This document shows positions 1 to 12,240 of a stretch of DNA of 64,000 bases, piece after piece. Both the position numbers and the translations under genes were made by a program. The stretch is from NCBI RefSeq assembly GCF_018320785.1, contig NC_054872.1, positions 22,340,769 to 22,404,768 of the forward strand. The letters are read 5' to 3'. The notes below the pieces were generated by a model that saw only the letters and a program-made list of their open reading frames with translations, had not been told where the DNA came from and did not search any database. Numbering within the stretch: position 1 is the first letter of the stretch; each line of letters starts with the position of its first letter. Source of the stretch: Cheilinus undulatus. Taxonomy: Eukaryota; Chordata; Actinopteri; Labriformes; Labridae.

Positions 1-3000
1 GTGTGGACACTGGAACGGTTTCTCCTGTGTGTGCGTCCTGAGGTGGGCCGTTAGTGAGTGTCTGAATTTGAAGATCTTATTACAGAACTCACAGGAGTAG
101 ATCCTCAACTTGCTCTGGTGTAAACTGGGAGACAGAGAGTGCACAGATTTGCAAATGATGTTGCAAATAAAATGGATGTTCTTCTTTGACTGGCTGAAGG
201 CTGCATCGATAACGATCATAAAACTGTGAAACTTTTAACTAAGATGGATTAAAAACAAGGCCAAACATGTCTTTTCCGTCAGATTGTTAAATAAAATTCT
301 TTTTGAGAGTTAGAAGTACACTTTACCTACAGCTACGGCCTTTTTAAATAAAACAACAGGGAAATAATCAATATTTTAAAAAACTCATCCTACTTGGAAG
401 TATTTTGCTTGATAGAATATTCCTGGAAGCCTCTGCTGGTTGTTGTGGTTGTTGTTGTTGTCGTTGTTGTGGAGGTTGTGTCAGAACTGAGAAAAAAACA
501 AAGGGATCAGATTATAGGTATGGAAAGTAGCAGAACAATTACAACAGTATGAAATTCCCATTCACATCAGTGGTTATGGTCAGATTTTGTTTATTAATCC
601 TGATATCTTTTGTGTAATACATTTAAACAACTACAGGACAGATGGGCACTTTTACTATCGTACCTTGTTTCCTGATCTGTCATTTGGTTACCGTCACAGG
701 AAGCAGCTTCACCTTTATCTTTTGAAAAAATGTGGAAGACTGCAGATGTCTGTTGGAGGAGGAAAAATCAATAAGTCAACCTGTTTAGAATATACTCATC
801 CATATAAAAAATACATCTATCAACTAATAAGAAATATGTTGATTTAATTAGATAGATGTGTATTATTTTGGTAAAATAAAATGCATTTTAGAAAGAAGAG
901 GCTAAATAGGATTTTGAATACACAAACATTCCTTAGGTTTAGTTATTATTGTGTAGGAAGTTTCTTTCCATTCTGCTTCCTTAAAGTTCTGTGCAAAATC
1001 CTACAGAAGTTGCTGCTGAATGAAACTCTACATTATTATTGTACGTAGAATGTATGTAGAATTATTTCTGTATGCTGGGGTGGAGGCAGAAATCTAGAGA
1101 TGTCTAAAAACCTGCTCAAACAAAACCTCAGCAGAAGGTGAGGCTTGATATAACAAACAAAGTACAGAAAGGCTTTTATTCTCTTCACTCCTGTGGTTAC
1201 TTGAGATGGAGCTTGGGTGGCCGGCGACTTCATTTCTGCTGAGCTTTCCTCGACTGGAACCATTTTAGCAACACCTGTCAAATTCAAAGAAACACTAATA
1301 AATCTGTTCCCTACTAAAGGTGATTGCAGTATCAAATATTTTTCTCTGGGCTAACCTGGAAGTGTTTCATCTTCTGTCAGAACGACGCTGATGACAGACT
1401 TCTTGATTCCTGCTGCTTGGCCTCCTTCCTTGATGTTGCTTGAGTCTATAGGTGAAAAAGATCACTATTTTAGTAGTTGCATTTTGTAAGACAGTAACAA
1501 GGCTCTTCATCTTGGCTGTAATTATTGTGAAGAATAGCAAACTTACCCTTTTTTCTCTTAGGCCCGGGTTTTACTGACTTCTGGTTTTGATTTACTCCCC
1601 CTGGATCCAAACTCTCTGAATCCTCGACACTCGTTTGACCACCATGGCTCCCTGAAAATGATGACATTGGTTTTGATAATCACAAACTCGCAAAAAAAAA
1701 AAAGTGTTTTTTCTCCATAGATTTTCCAACATGAGTAACTAACAGAGCCATTCATGTTTTAGTTACATGGAAGATCATTCCTGTTTTGTTTCCACCCCTA
1801 CCATCTTCTTCTCTGTCCTCCTCTTCCTCATCTCTGAGGCAGATGTGTTTGAGGATCTGCCGTCTGTTGCTGAATGAGCGATGACAGTTTCTACATTTAA
1901 GATCTGATATCCCATCATGGTTTTCACCTAGAAGAGCAATAGAAAAGAGTCAGATTATGGTATGAATTAATTAAAAAATTGCAAAATTGATTAAAGAAAA
2001 AAACTCACTCACTCTAAACATCAATGGCTGTTAAAGCTATCTGCCCATGACAGTGGCATTGATGTAGTTTACAGTAATCAAACTCCAATTTAGTGCCACT
2101 CATTCAGAGAGAACTTATGTCTCCAGTGTGAGACACATATAAAGAATAACAAAAATACCATCTTTCGAGCTACACTGTCTCTCTCCGTCCTTGTCCGTCT
2201 CCTCTTCTTCTCTTCTGACGTAATCTTCTTGAGAATGAGCAAAGTTGGCCTTGCTCTCTTTCAAAACTGAACAAACGTTCTTAGAGCCTTTTGGTCGTCC
2301 TCGTTTTCGTTTAGGACTCTCTGTCAGCCACACGGACAATAGAATAAATGAGAAATAAACACCAATGTTTTCTTGATTAACAACCCCCTTAAATCCCGGC
2401 AATTATAATACAAGTATCATACAGCTCCACTGCTATCCCTTGAATGGCATTAAAGTATATTACAGTTCTTGTTATTAAGATGGAACAATTCATTTCATTG
2501 GGTAAGAGAACAAAACAATAATACCATACTAATAGTCTAGGTTAAAAGTTAGGCTAAGTCAAAGTGCCATTTATCAAATGTATAAATAATGATGTTGAAT
2601 TTTCTATCATGATTCTGATTGCTATCCCAGAAATGGCACCCTTATCTGACCTGTAGGTGCAGCCACAGGGTCTCCTACAAGGGGCTGCAGTGCAATGACA
2701 ATGTCATCAGGAGGCTCTTGCTGGGGGTGCTGCTGGGAGCAATGGACCAGCAGCTGAGCGCGACTGGGAGAGAAGAGGTTGCAGAGCCGACACATAAACA
2801 CAGAACCAGCTAGAGAGGCAGGGAGAGGGAGGGTGAGGAAGAAGAAATTAGACAGTAAACCAGAAAAATGTGCTACTCTTCTGCTTTTTACTGGAGACAT
2901 CATTCATCTTATTCTGAGTCCACAGGAAACACTTACAGTGTTACTTCCTGACACATTAAAAAGTACTTTTAAGACAGTAGTATTATATCTTTCTCAGAAT

Positions 3001-5405
3001 CAGAATCAAGTTTCTCATCGGAGGTGCTGACTTGAAGCAATTATGGCATTACTAACTAGAAAAGCAGACCTCTGCCATTAGCCCTATCTCCCAACAGTAC
3101 AGAATCCTTCAAAAAATTCCTGGATCCAGACGGGGATCTGGATCACTCTCAAAATTTAATCAGTTCTTCCTTATGCCATTTCTGACATTTCCTGAAAATT
3201 TCATGAAAATCTGTCCATAACTTTTTGAGTTATGTTGCTAACAAACAAACTAACAAACAAACTAACTAACTAAATAACTAACAAACTAACAAACCCTGCC
3301 GATCACATAACCTCCTTGGCGGAGGTAATAAGGTTTTTCAATGCAATTTAAAACATCCTTGACCATTAATGAGAATGAGACAGAGTCAGACTCACTGCAA
3401 ATGAATATCATTATAAACTGACCCTTAAACTCCAGTGACTAACTCGGTTAACAACTGCACTTATGGTGTCAACAAAACTAAAATTCACAAGAAACACAAG
3501 CAAAGGAATCCCAGCAGTGATAAATGTACAACAGAAAAAATCTAAACACATCTAAACACATTTAAAAGCACCTAAAACACTAAGAAACAATCTGTCAAAA
3601 GGGCATCATGGGAAACTCTGCCTACAGATTTCAAATGGCAGTAGGCAAAGCTCAGATCAGTAGACTCTCTATAGAGTTGGAAAAATAAACACTGTCAAAT
3701 AAATCCAAGACTTAAGATTTTTTTTAACTCAGAACAGACTTAAAAATACACTTTGGGAGTTAAATATGCTCTTAAATATTTAACATTGAGAATTCAACAC
3801 TCCAGCTTTCACTGTGTGCTTTCTACTTGAAAATAATTTGCATCTGAGAATTATGTTAAGACTTTTCAATTAGGTACACACAAGTAGGCACAGCCACTAG
3901 AGGCCAGCTTTTGTACCTAGTTGAAAATTGTTTCCAAAATTCTTCGATGCAAAGGACTTTGAATGAACGGTCAAGCATGAAGTACAACCTCAATACTTTA
4001 AAGCAAGGGTGTCAAACTGTGTAGGGGTTGGATTTTGAAACCTGAGAGCACTGCAGTTCACATTTAACCATGAACTGCTAACCTCATTTTCACCAGTAAT
4101 AAGATTACGGGGGAAAACTTAGCACTGATGATAAATGATTTTGAGTTTTAAAGTTTAAAGGCTCAAAATCCGAGATAAAAAGTCAACCTTACTAAAAGTC
4201 CATGTATGAGATCAAATTTAAAATTGTGAGTTTTAAAAGTCAAAATATGAGATTAAGTGTGAAATTGTGAGTTCTGGAGGTCAAAATATGGGATAGAATT
4301 CGAAATCATGAGTTTTAAAATTAAATTTAAGACAGAATTTTTTAATTGAGAGTCTTAAATGTCAAGAATGGGATTAGGAGTCAAAACTAGAAGTCTACAA
4401 GGTAACATGCCAGAAAAAATTCAAAATTATGAGTTTTAAAGGTCAAAATATAAGATAAAAAGTCAAAATTATTAATTAAAAAAGGTCAAATATGAAATAA
4501 AAATATGAAATAGTGACTTTAAGTTGTAATCCTGACATGCAAAATTGAAAATATGAAATAAAAACAAACATTAATTCTTTTCACACATTCCTGACTTTTT
4601 ATCTTATCAGTTTTAACCTTTACTTTTCACAATTTTATGACTTAACAAGAATATTTGAAATCATAAAGGTTAAATTTACGTTTTCAAATTAAAGGAAATA
4701 TGCAGACCTCATACCAGTGGGCCAATCATAAAATATGATCTTGCTGGCCAGGTATAACGGTACCACGGGCTGGATTTGGCCCCCGGGCCTTGGCTTTGTA
4801 CACTCCTGCTTTAAAGTGTCCATTACTAATTATATAACAATTAATTATCAGCATTTGTACTCCATCGGCACACTCAATGTCCACTTCAGAGTAGATAGCA
4901 ATGAGCTGTCCCACGCTGGTACAAAAGTAGCCCTTTAACTCTTTCATCTTGCCCACCCGGAATCTCTTTTGATACCAACTTATTAACAGGACAAATGTTA
5001 GGGTCTCATAGTTAACTTAAGCCTATTGATCTCTATCACAGTAATATACTTTTTTCCTATCGGAAGATGGACTTATAACCTCGATTCTAAGCATAATTAA
5101 TAAGGATATGAGGAAGGTGCATTGTAGGTCTGTGAATTTTTTAAGTTTACTAACGTTTCAAACTTTTCATGGTTTATATTAATTGTTTTACAGGTTAACG
5201 TGTGCAACTGTCTCCATGGGACTTCCACAGTAAACACGTTAGGCATTGCACATGCAAGTAGGATGTAAATAACGAATACAGCGCATGTTAGAGAACAGAA
5301 ACGTGCATATATTTGTTTTGGTGCGACTCGAAGTGACATGTAGACCCTAAAAACACATTCGAGTTAAAGCTAGCGGAGTTTCTTACCTGCATTTTGCCCC
5401 TTCAT
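1..5405 (-). CDS. zfat: ZFAT (zinc finger and AT-hook protein), 5' part, runs off window
   Basis: Coding exons in transcript order: 5387-5405, 2651-2809, 2159-2320, 1802-1927, 1547-1651, 1356-1445, 1229-1274, 394-486 and 1-124. They sum to 924 nt, or 308 codons in one open frame, about a quarter of the ~1240-residue family length. The start is the only ATG in the short first exon (MKGQNA...). Visible domains are a C2H2 finger at about residues 13-34 (CRLCN...H), an AT-hook at 60-71 (KRKRGRPKG), a second finger at 125-143 (CRNCH...HIC), an acidic linker, the ZFAT-typical stretch ISVVLT...VPVE, a threonine run, the [11 protein letters not shown] segment, and a complete classical finger at 278-298 followed by the start of another. 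Gene order of domains and linker motifs match vertebrate ZFAT, a nuclear DNA-binding regulator of blood and immune cells. The 1229 exon end uses a weak GTCGCC donor chosen for frame; a stronger GTAACC site at 1200 would break it. The remaining finger exons lie beyond base 1. Confidence 0.9.
3060..3332. repeat. Interspersed teleost repeat with AACA/AACT run
   Basis: The segment carries wording often seen in fish genomes: a tract around 3180-3235 (fragment ttcatgaaaatctgtcc) followed by an AACAAACTAAC-type simple run (3238-3295) and the palindrome CCTCCTTGGCGGAGG (3311-3325). I recognise it as a dispersed repeat but cannot assign the family. Confidence 0.5.
4004..4808. mobile_element. Non-autonomous hAT transposon with perfect 8-bp target duplication
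   Basis: The element is flanked on both sides by the same 8 bp, CTTTAAAG (3996-4003 and 4809-4816), the target-site duplication length of hAT elements. Its ends are inverted: CAAGGGTGTCAAA on the left, and the complement of the right end reads CAGGAGTGTACAAA followed by a GGCCCGGGGGCCAAATCC block, typical of vertebrate hAT termini. The interior (about 4140-4560) is a degenerate GTCAAAATATGAGAT-like array and shows no transposase. It lies in zfat intron 1. Confidence 0.8.
4140..4570. repeat. Degenerate tandem array (GTCAAAATATGAGAT type) inside hAT element
   Basis: Phrases such as gtcaaaatatgagat, tgagttttaaaggtcaaa and gataaaaagtcaaaatt recur about every 30-60 bases. Copies are strongly diverged. 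The array lies wholly between the ends of the hAT element, so it probably travelled with it. Confidence 0.6.
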
Positions 5406-5620
5406 CGCTCCAGCGTCCGCATAAGAAAACGACAGTACTTTGCAGATATATTCAAACCACTTTCAAAGTGAATATAACCCCTAAATTTTAATTTAAAGAC
5501 TAATTTAACATTCTATTCGTTAGCATTTCTGTCGAATCTGCTGCACAAAGCCTTCCAGCAAGCGGAAGTAAACCGGACACAGTAATACTGTAGCCGGCAG
5601 TCTCGCGCCCTCCTGTGGCA
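5406..5620 (-). promoter_or_regulatory. Putative zfat 5' UTR and promoter region
   Basis: This is the DNA just upstream of the zfat start codon. It contains scattered CpG dinucleotides (for example around 5410-5425 and 5560-5610) in an otherwise CpG-poor, AT-rich setting, as expected of a TATA-less housekeeping-type promoter. No TATA box at a convincing distance was seen. The transcription start is inferred, not observed. Confidence 0.4.
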
Positions 5621-5765
5621 GGAGGACTGAGCTACAAGATACAAGAGATTCGCTTTATTGTCATTTCGCCGAGTATAGAGTTTCTCACCGGCATTGTCAC
5701 CACGGTACAACAATAAAAATAGAGGTAGACAGCATGTACAAGTAAAAATATCAATGTTCAATAAC
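5620..5765. repeat. Common fish repeat (CAAGAGATTCGCTTTATTGTCATTT type)
   Basis: The phrase at about 5639-5664 (fragment gctttattgtcatttcg) is the hallmark of a repeat found in many teleost genomes. The family is not assigned and the ends are approximate. Confidence 0.45.
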
Positions 5766-5836
5766 TCAAAGTTTGATCACATCAGTCACCAACTACACAA
5801 GTGAACAAAAGAGATGATAGAATTTTTTAATAAGCT

Positions 5837-6218
5837 TTAAAGGTGTAGTGTGTAATATTTAGCCTAATAGCATTTAGCAAAACAAACTTGGTTAAAATGA
5901 AACATTACATTTATAAGTAGATTGATCTAAATTAGTGTTGACATCTGATAACACATTTTTTAAATTTATGTTTTAAATTAACTCAGAATAAGCCTTTTAT
6001 TCATACATAGGAAGGGTCCCCTCCAAGGACGCTGCCATCTTGGATTTTTGCATTTTCCCTGTTTCAATGGCTCCATAGAAGGAACCAAATAACAGTTAAG
6101 CATGTATTGATTTTGAAACTTCACTGGTTCCCACAGTTATCACCAGAGAAATGAGCATCACACTCCAGAATTGACTGTTAGATGTTGATAGTCCCAATTT
6201 TACACACTGCACCTTTAA
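5837..6218. mobile_element. MITE with ~19-bp terminal inverted repeats
   Basis: The left end TTAAAGGTGTAGTGTGTAA and right end TTACACACTGCACCTTTAA are inverted copies with one mismatch, about 380 bp apart. There is no open reading frame between them. This is the structure of a non-autonomous DNA transposon. The superfamily is not clear from the ends. Confidence 0.7.
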
Positions 6219-6284
6219 TAATTCTGCCATCGACCTAGAGATGCTGAAACTGTTTGGGTTATAAGCTGGGAAACCACGAAGATG

Positions 6285-6314
6285 TAAAAAAAAAAAAAAA
6301 AAAAGGGGGGGGGG
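6285..6314. repeat. poly(A)/poly(G) homopolymer tract
   Basis: A run of adenines is followed directly by a run of about ten guanines. It may mark the tail of a retroposed repeat. Its length is likely unstable. Confidence 0.8.
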
Positions 6315-6509
6315 TGTTAATGAAGGGCCTACTAATCATTTGATGTTTTCTGCTAATTCTTTGCAGAAAGGGCAAATTTACTCTAAATAAGTGGGTTTTG
6401 TATTTATGTACATGTATTTATAATTCACAGTTAGTGGAACTTCATTTTTTTTTATCCACAAAGGTGCCTCATTAACAGAGGAATTAATGGAAATGTATTT
6501 AAATAAAGG

Positions 6510-7965
6510 GACAATGAGAAAACTTTTTATTAAACAAGAATTTACAGACAGACATTTACAGCATGTGCTTTTACATTAAAAAAGTGGCCAGTCCCAATGA
6601 TTAACAGCAGCTAAAGACACACACACATATTTTAATAAACACACAAACACCATATGAACAAGAAAATTTGTTCATTGCTCATAAATAATTTGTTAAAAAG
6701 ATGTAATGTTTTGTCTTAGTTGCTACCACATTTTAGATTTGAACCTCCAGCTCTCATTTTTACTTATTCTTGCTTTATGTTAGAGATGTTTTTATGACAT
6801 CATGAAAAGAAGACTGGTATAAACAATAGTAAGTACATAAAAAGTGCATGCTCCATCATCAGCAAGAAAAACAGAAGCATTTGGTTACATGCATCATTCA
6901 GGAACAGAAAAACAGAAAAAATAAACTCCCAACTGCAAAATAAATAGTACATAAACTACTATGATCTTGGCTAAAATGTGCACTGTGATGCACAGCAACA
7001 TTTGTGCAAGGACTAGAAAAATTTTTATTTTTAACCATGAATCTTTTCTGCAATTGAAATAAAGAGACAGTTATTGGTGCTGATTCAATGAAAACTTCTC
7101 CCTGACATAATCCATGTCTTTGGAAAGTAGTTCTTCCTAACCCATAGGGGGTAATGATAAGGATCCTTGTTTCATATTATTTACAGCTAATTTACATTAA
7201 CCAGTAATTCTTACTTCCATAAACATTTTCTTTTTTATGATACATATATGCACTTTAAACATGGCTTACAATCAGCTGCGTCTATAAGAGAGGCTTCCTT
7301 CAGTGGGTGTCAGTAAACAGAGCATAATATAATGCACACATTGATATGTAAACACATAATTTGAGCACAATATTAAAACAGTTACCGTGACAAAACCAAA
7401 TGAGGGCTTTTTGTTGATGAAGATTACTTTTAGAAGCTGATTTTTGTCTCCTGTTTAACTGAAACTCAGCAGAAAAATAAAAAAAGTAATAACTCAGTGC
7501 ATTGACATTAATTTACAATAAAATATTTCATGCTAAGGTAGTTGTGAAGTGTTACCTTGGCAAAAATCTTCACAAATGTATGAAAACGTTTGTTCTATCT
7601 CCAAAAATGCACATTATGCAGGTGTTGGTGTAAGATTTCAACATGTTAAAGTCAATATGCCTAACAATAAACTACCTATGTAATGTATTTAAATGTGCTT
7701 TCTATCCTGCCATCTTTCTTTGACAGAGAACATATCATAAATCAAACATGCCATTTCAATCTTCCTTAAAAGACAAGCAATCGTTACAAACAGAGGAAAA
7801 AAATTAATTTTGACAGAGATTGCTAGGAGAATATTCAGAACTTCCCAGGGTGGACTTCGGCTAAAGAGGCCATGTTATTTTAATGACTGATGAAACAAGG
7901 CTTGTATGGCTGGATTCCTGAGAGCATCTACTGAGGGTTACACAATTCTGTGTTTCTGTGCTTGT
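6510..7965 (-). other. ptp4a3: ptp4a3 3' UTR with candidate poly(A) signal
   Basis: This is the non-coding stretch directly after the ptp4a3 stop codon. The complement carries AATAAA at about 6526-6531, which would give a 3' UTR near 1.4 kb. No splice signals or reading frames of note were seen. The end point is inferred from this signal alone. Confidence 0.5.
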
Positions 7966-10900
7966 TCACATGGTGCAGCACTTGTTCTTGTGTGTATTTG
8001 ACTCTTTGAAGCGGAGCCTCTGCTTAGATCGATATTTCTCCAAGTAGGTGAGCTGCTTGCTGTTGATGGCTCCCCGGCGCTTCCTGAAAACACAGACAGT
8101 ATGACATAGAGCTCCAATTAGTCTGTCCTAAGGGCAAGAATATCAAGACAAGAGCCGAAACATCTGTGAATTTACCCCACTGTTGAAGATGTTATTGCTT
8201 GAATTACCATTTTTCAAAGTTAGAAGTAGTAGAGTCAGAACAGTAATTACTAATCTCCTGAATCTCTACTTGTACATATGAGGACATTACATTTTGGCTT
8301 TGCTACAGCATAGTAATAATTTTGTTGTTTAAGATGCATGTTTTGATGTACAACAATGTTGAAAATAATTAGCTTGAAATGTTGGGAGAATTTCCTTTAT
8401 AATTTCCATGAATTTTCATGAAAATTTTAATGAATTTGCCTGTATATGTTAGGGAATTTTCTTGGAAAATTTCAAGTATTTTCATGGAAATTTTGGGGAT
8501 ATGTTTGTATATCTCGGGGAGTTTCATTGAAAGGTTGGTGGACAATCATTGGCATTTTCATGGAAATTAAGGAAATGTGTGTGGATATTGGGGAAATCTG
8601 GAAATTTTCTGGCCTTTTCATTAAAATTTAGAAAATGTATTTGAATTTTTGGTCATTTACTTGGAAAATGTATGTGTTTATGTGTTGGGGGTCTGAGCAA
8701 ATTTTCAAGAATTTTCTTGGAAATTTCAGGGAACTTGTTGGAGTTCTTTGAGGAAATTTCTGTGATTTCCATGGAATTTTGGGGAATGTTTTTGTGATTT
8801 TTTGGGAAATTTGTCTTGAAAATTGTCAACTACTTTCATGGAAACTTTAAGGATATGTTTGTATATTTTCATACAATGTTTGGAGAAATTTGCTTGGAAA
8901 TTTGACGGCATTTTCATTGAAATTTGGGAAATATGGTTTTGGGAATTTTATTTTGACTTCTGGAGGGATTTGTCCTTGGTTTTTAGTATTTTTATGGAAA
9001 TTTGGAAAATTTAATTGAATATATTTTTGGGAATTTGAATTCAAATGGGATTTTACTTTCTGTCATCTTCATGGAATTTTAGGTAATGTATTTCCTTTTA
9101 TTCTGGGGAATTTGCTCGATTTTTTTGCAGTAGTTTACAAGGAATTATCGGGGGATTTTTTATAGAAATGTTTAGGCTTTATGATAAAGTTTCACTGAAA
9201 TATTTGGGGAATATTTAAAAGATTTTGATGTACTTTTTTGGGATACTTTTAAGTTATGTAATTTTATGTGATATCCTTAAAACCTTAGGGAACTTGTGTT
9301 TATTCAAGGAAGGAACATTTCCAAGAAATTCAGAACTTTTAGCAAAGAATTCTGTTTGTCCCTGGCCTTAACAAGTCCATGTAATTTATTATCAGTATAA
9401 CAAAAAAAATTACTTAAACCACCCCTCTTTCCATGACTGACACCATTCCTTACTGATTGAAGACCCTGAACAACTGACTAAATGTCAGACACTAAGCCAA
9501 AACATCTGCTCTAAAACCTATCCAGTGGTGTATTTAGATTTTTTCACTGAAACGAGACCTTTAGGGGATTTGCAGACATCATTTTTGGTAAAATCTCAAT
9601 TCTGTTCAAATATGATGCTGAGCTTTTCAACGTATGAGGTCCTACTGATCCCAAATAAGTGAGAGAATTGAAAACCAAACAAAAGCTTGGGTCTCGGGAG
9701 GTTACGGTCAGACTAAAAATCAAAGAAATAGAAAAAAAGGTGCAGGTTAGGAGAGTGGTCAGAAATAGATAATGTGTTTTACACTGTAAAATTCCTTTTT
9801 CAGGGATAATGCAACTACACATTATTCTAAAATTCTGGATTAATTTAGAACAGAAATTGACAAGATGATATCAATAGAGCCTTTTTTCCTCTTTCCTATT
9901 GTTTGTTTAGTCCCTTTACTCCTCTGCATATGCTGTAGCCCTTTAAGACCTATGGGATAGCTGGTGCTCCCAATGCATTTCTAGCTTTAATCACAGAGAA
10001 AATTGCAACCAAATGAGATAGAGCACAAATTCTTTTTACATACAAAACCGGAGGAGTAACACTAACATATCTCACATTCACTGTGTCCCAGAGTACGGTT
10101 TCCTTCCAGAAATATCTTCCCTTCTTTTGCAGAAATATAGTAAGGGCACACGTCATAAACAATATTATACAATATGATCCAGACTACTGCCTTTCACAGC
10201 ACTTTCTAGTTTACATGTGACATATGATGACGTTTTGTCTGCACGAAACCTATCACATTGTTTTCTAGCAGGTCACGAGTCGCACTTTTTATTGTTTCAA
10301 CATGGTATCTGCAAACATATGCATGCTCAAAAGCATCTGACAAACTTAGAGATTTGATTGCACTACTGTACATAGTTTATTTTTTTATAAAAATGCTGTC
10401 TTTTTGCAAGTTTAGTGCAATTTCATTTTATCTTCGTTTTTGCCTTGTATGGAAGGTCATAAAAGGTTAAATGGGTACAGACTACTCATTTACACTACTC
10501 ACTTACCCCTTGATATGACCACTAGATGGCACCAAAGATGACAGAAAAACAAGTAATGCATCACTTCTGTGTGTCAGAAGTAGAACTACTTCATTCATCC
10601 TACGGGTGAAAACTGGTAACTTTGGTTTAATACAATTTAACACAACCCACACTGCTCCCATGTGCACTGTATGCTAGTCTAAGTATGGTCCATACTTAAA
10701 AAAGTGTACTATATGATGATGACAGTTTAACATACTACACTTTTTGAGTGAAAGCATTAAAAACCCTCTCACTGCCTTGTGTGTTATGTCATTCTGAGTT
10801 GTAATGGCTCACATGCAGGTATTGCTAACCCACTTTATACCTGGTGTAGCTCTTCTGTCATATGGAAAAGAAGAAGACAGCAATATTGGAGTGATGTTTA

Positions 10901-12176
10901 ACTCTTGTCATTTGAGACTCATGAGTTCAGAGGGATGCAATCTTGTTGCCACCAGGTCAGACTCATTTCTAAGGTTAGACCCTTCCTGGAAAATTTAATC
11001 ACACTTTTATTACCTCAGTACTTAGCAATGTCAATGCTCTGCACTCTCTGGGACCAGTATGAGAAACGCTCTCAAGCTGCAGCTTGTAGAAGATGATGCT
11101 ACAAGACCTTACCTACCTTTGTTCATTTACATTTAGCCTTTTGTGTTTTTTGTAGTGCCTTGTAACTCTGGTTAAGAAAGGGTCTTTGTAAAAAGTTACT
11201 ATTAGTGCTAGTGTTCATTGAGTCTTTCTCACCAAGATGCATTTTAGAAATATACTCACTGTCTGATGAGTTGAATAGCATCTTCATACTTCATTCCACT
11301 CTCTATCAGAGCCAGAGCAACTAACACAGGAGCCCTGAAAGCAGACAAAAAGTCAGGTCTTTAAATAACAACACTTTTCTGACATATTAAAAAAACATTG
11401 TTAGATATAATTTTTTTATATTTTTGTAAAACATCTATAACACTTAAACACAGCAGAAGACATCTGCTCTTTTCATACAAGCCCAGTATTGACACACCGT
11501 ATGTGTCCAACAAAAGTGATGCTGCGACTACTGACACCAGAAACTTAACTTTACTACTCTTCTGCCATGGATCCTTCTAAACCTTTTTTTTCCATTTTGT
11601 GTGTCTCTCACCTCCCCAGTCCAGCCACACAGTGGACAGCCACACAGCTTCCTGGATCCTCCTGAAACTTCTTCTTCAGCAGGCTCAGCCAATCATCAAC
11701 CAGCTTACTGGGGGGTGGGGCTCCATCATCAAAAGGCCAGTCCTGAGAGAAAAGCATTTAGTCATTCTGACACTTCTTATGCAGAGCATGTGTGTTTACT
11801 TGTATTCAGCGTCTGCTCACCACCACAGTGATGCCGTCTTTTTCCAGCGGCGTTTTGTCATAAGTGATGTCACAGACTCGAACAACTGTGGTTGCACCGT
11901 AACGCTTCAGGTCCTGAATTGAACAGAATTATAAGATTTTTAAAACAAAGCAAACACATAAATAGTTTGGTTCAAATGAGCAGGAATGGCCGTGGTGTGG
12001 TTTCATCTCACAGGTCAGCTGCAACGCATGAAGGGTACTATGAATGTTTGTGCATGTGAATCTGTCAACACGTTTCTTACCTCGAGAAAGGAGCTGAGAG
12101 TGCTGTCAGTGGGGTTGTGTGTGATGAGGAACCTCATGTTCTTGTGGCACAGTTCCACAGGAGCTGGACGGTTCAT
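7966..12176 (-). CDS. ptp4a3: Protein tyrosine phosphatase type IVA 3 (PRL-3)
   Basis: Coding exons in transcript order: 12081-12176, 11821-11913, 11612-11742, 11260-11334 and 7966-8083. They total 513 nt, giving 170 residues plus stop. The protein begins MNRPAPVEL with a strong Kozak context (GCCACCATGA), equal to Met4 of the 173-residue mammalian protein. It shows the WPFDDG acid loop (about residues 65-70), the signature HCVAGLGR at 100-107 with catalytic Cys101, the PRL block [37 protein letters not shown], a basic C-terminal tail and a CAAX box CCTM for farnesylation. The phrases [14 protein letters not shown] and THK-CC-M point to PTP4A3 rather than PTP4A1 or A2. PRL phosphatases act at the plasma and endosomal membrane and bind CNNM magnesium transporters. 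All introns have GT-AG ends. Confidence 0.95.
8380..9290. repeat. T/A-rich degenerate tandem array (TTTCATGGAAATTTTGGGG type)
   Basis: This roughly 900-bp stretch in the last ptp4a3 intron is built from recurring words: ttttcatggaaattttgg, gggaattttcttggaaa, atatgtttgtat. Units appear about 60-80 bp long and strongly diverged. On the plus strand it is made almost only of T, G and A. The small reading frames here (for example 8446-8631 and 8823-9014) are products of the repeat and not genes. Confidence 0.75.
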
Positions 12177-12240
12177 GGTGGCCAGTGTGACCTTTGCGAT
12201 CCCAGGACTGTCTTTGACCTTTATGTGTGAGCAGTTATAT
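12177..12240 (-). other. ptp4a3: ptp4a3 5' UTR next to start codon, with candidate acceptors
   Basis: The complement immediately upstream of the start codon has no in-frame ATG for the mammalian MAR extension. Possible splice acceptors on the complement are TAAAG|GTCAAAG and GACAG|TCCTGG. Which is used cannot be decided from sequence alone and affects the upstream ORF described in the findings. Confidence 0.4.

Larger units (their letters stand above)
2810..5386 (-). other. zfat first intron with several repeats
   Basis: The intron runs from the GTAAG donor (complement 5382-5386) to the acceptor before 2809. No coding exon was found inside. It holds an interspersed repeat ending in an AACA/AACT simple stretch and a CCTCCTTGGCGGAGG palindrome (about 2990-3330), and the hAT element at 4004-4808. 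Confidence 0.6.
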
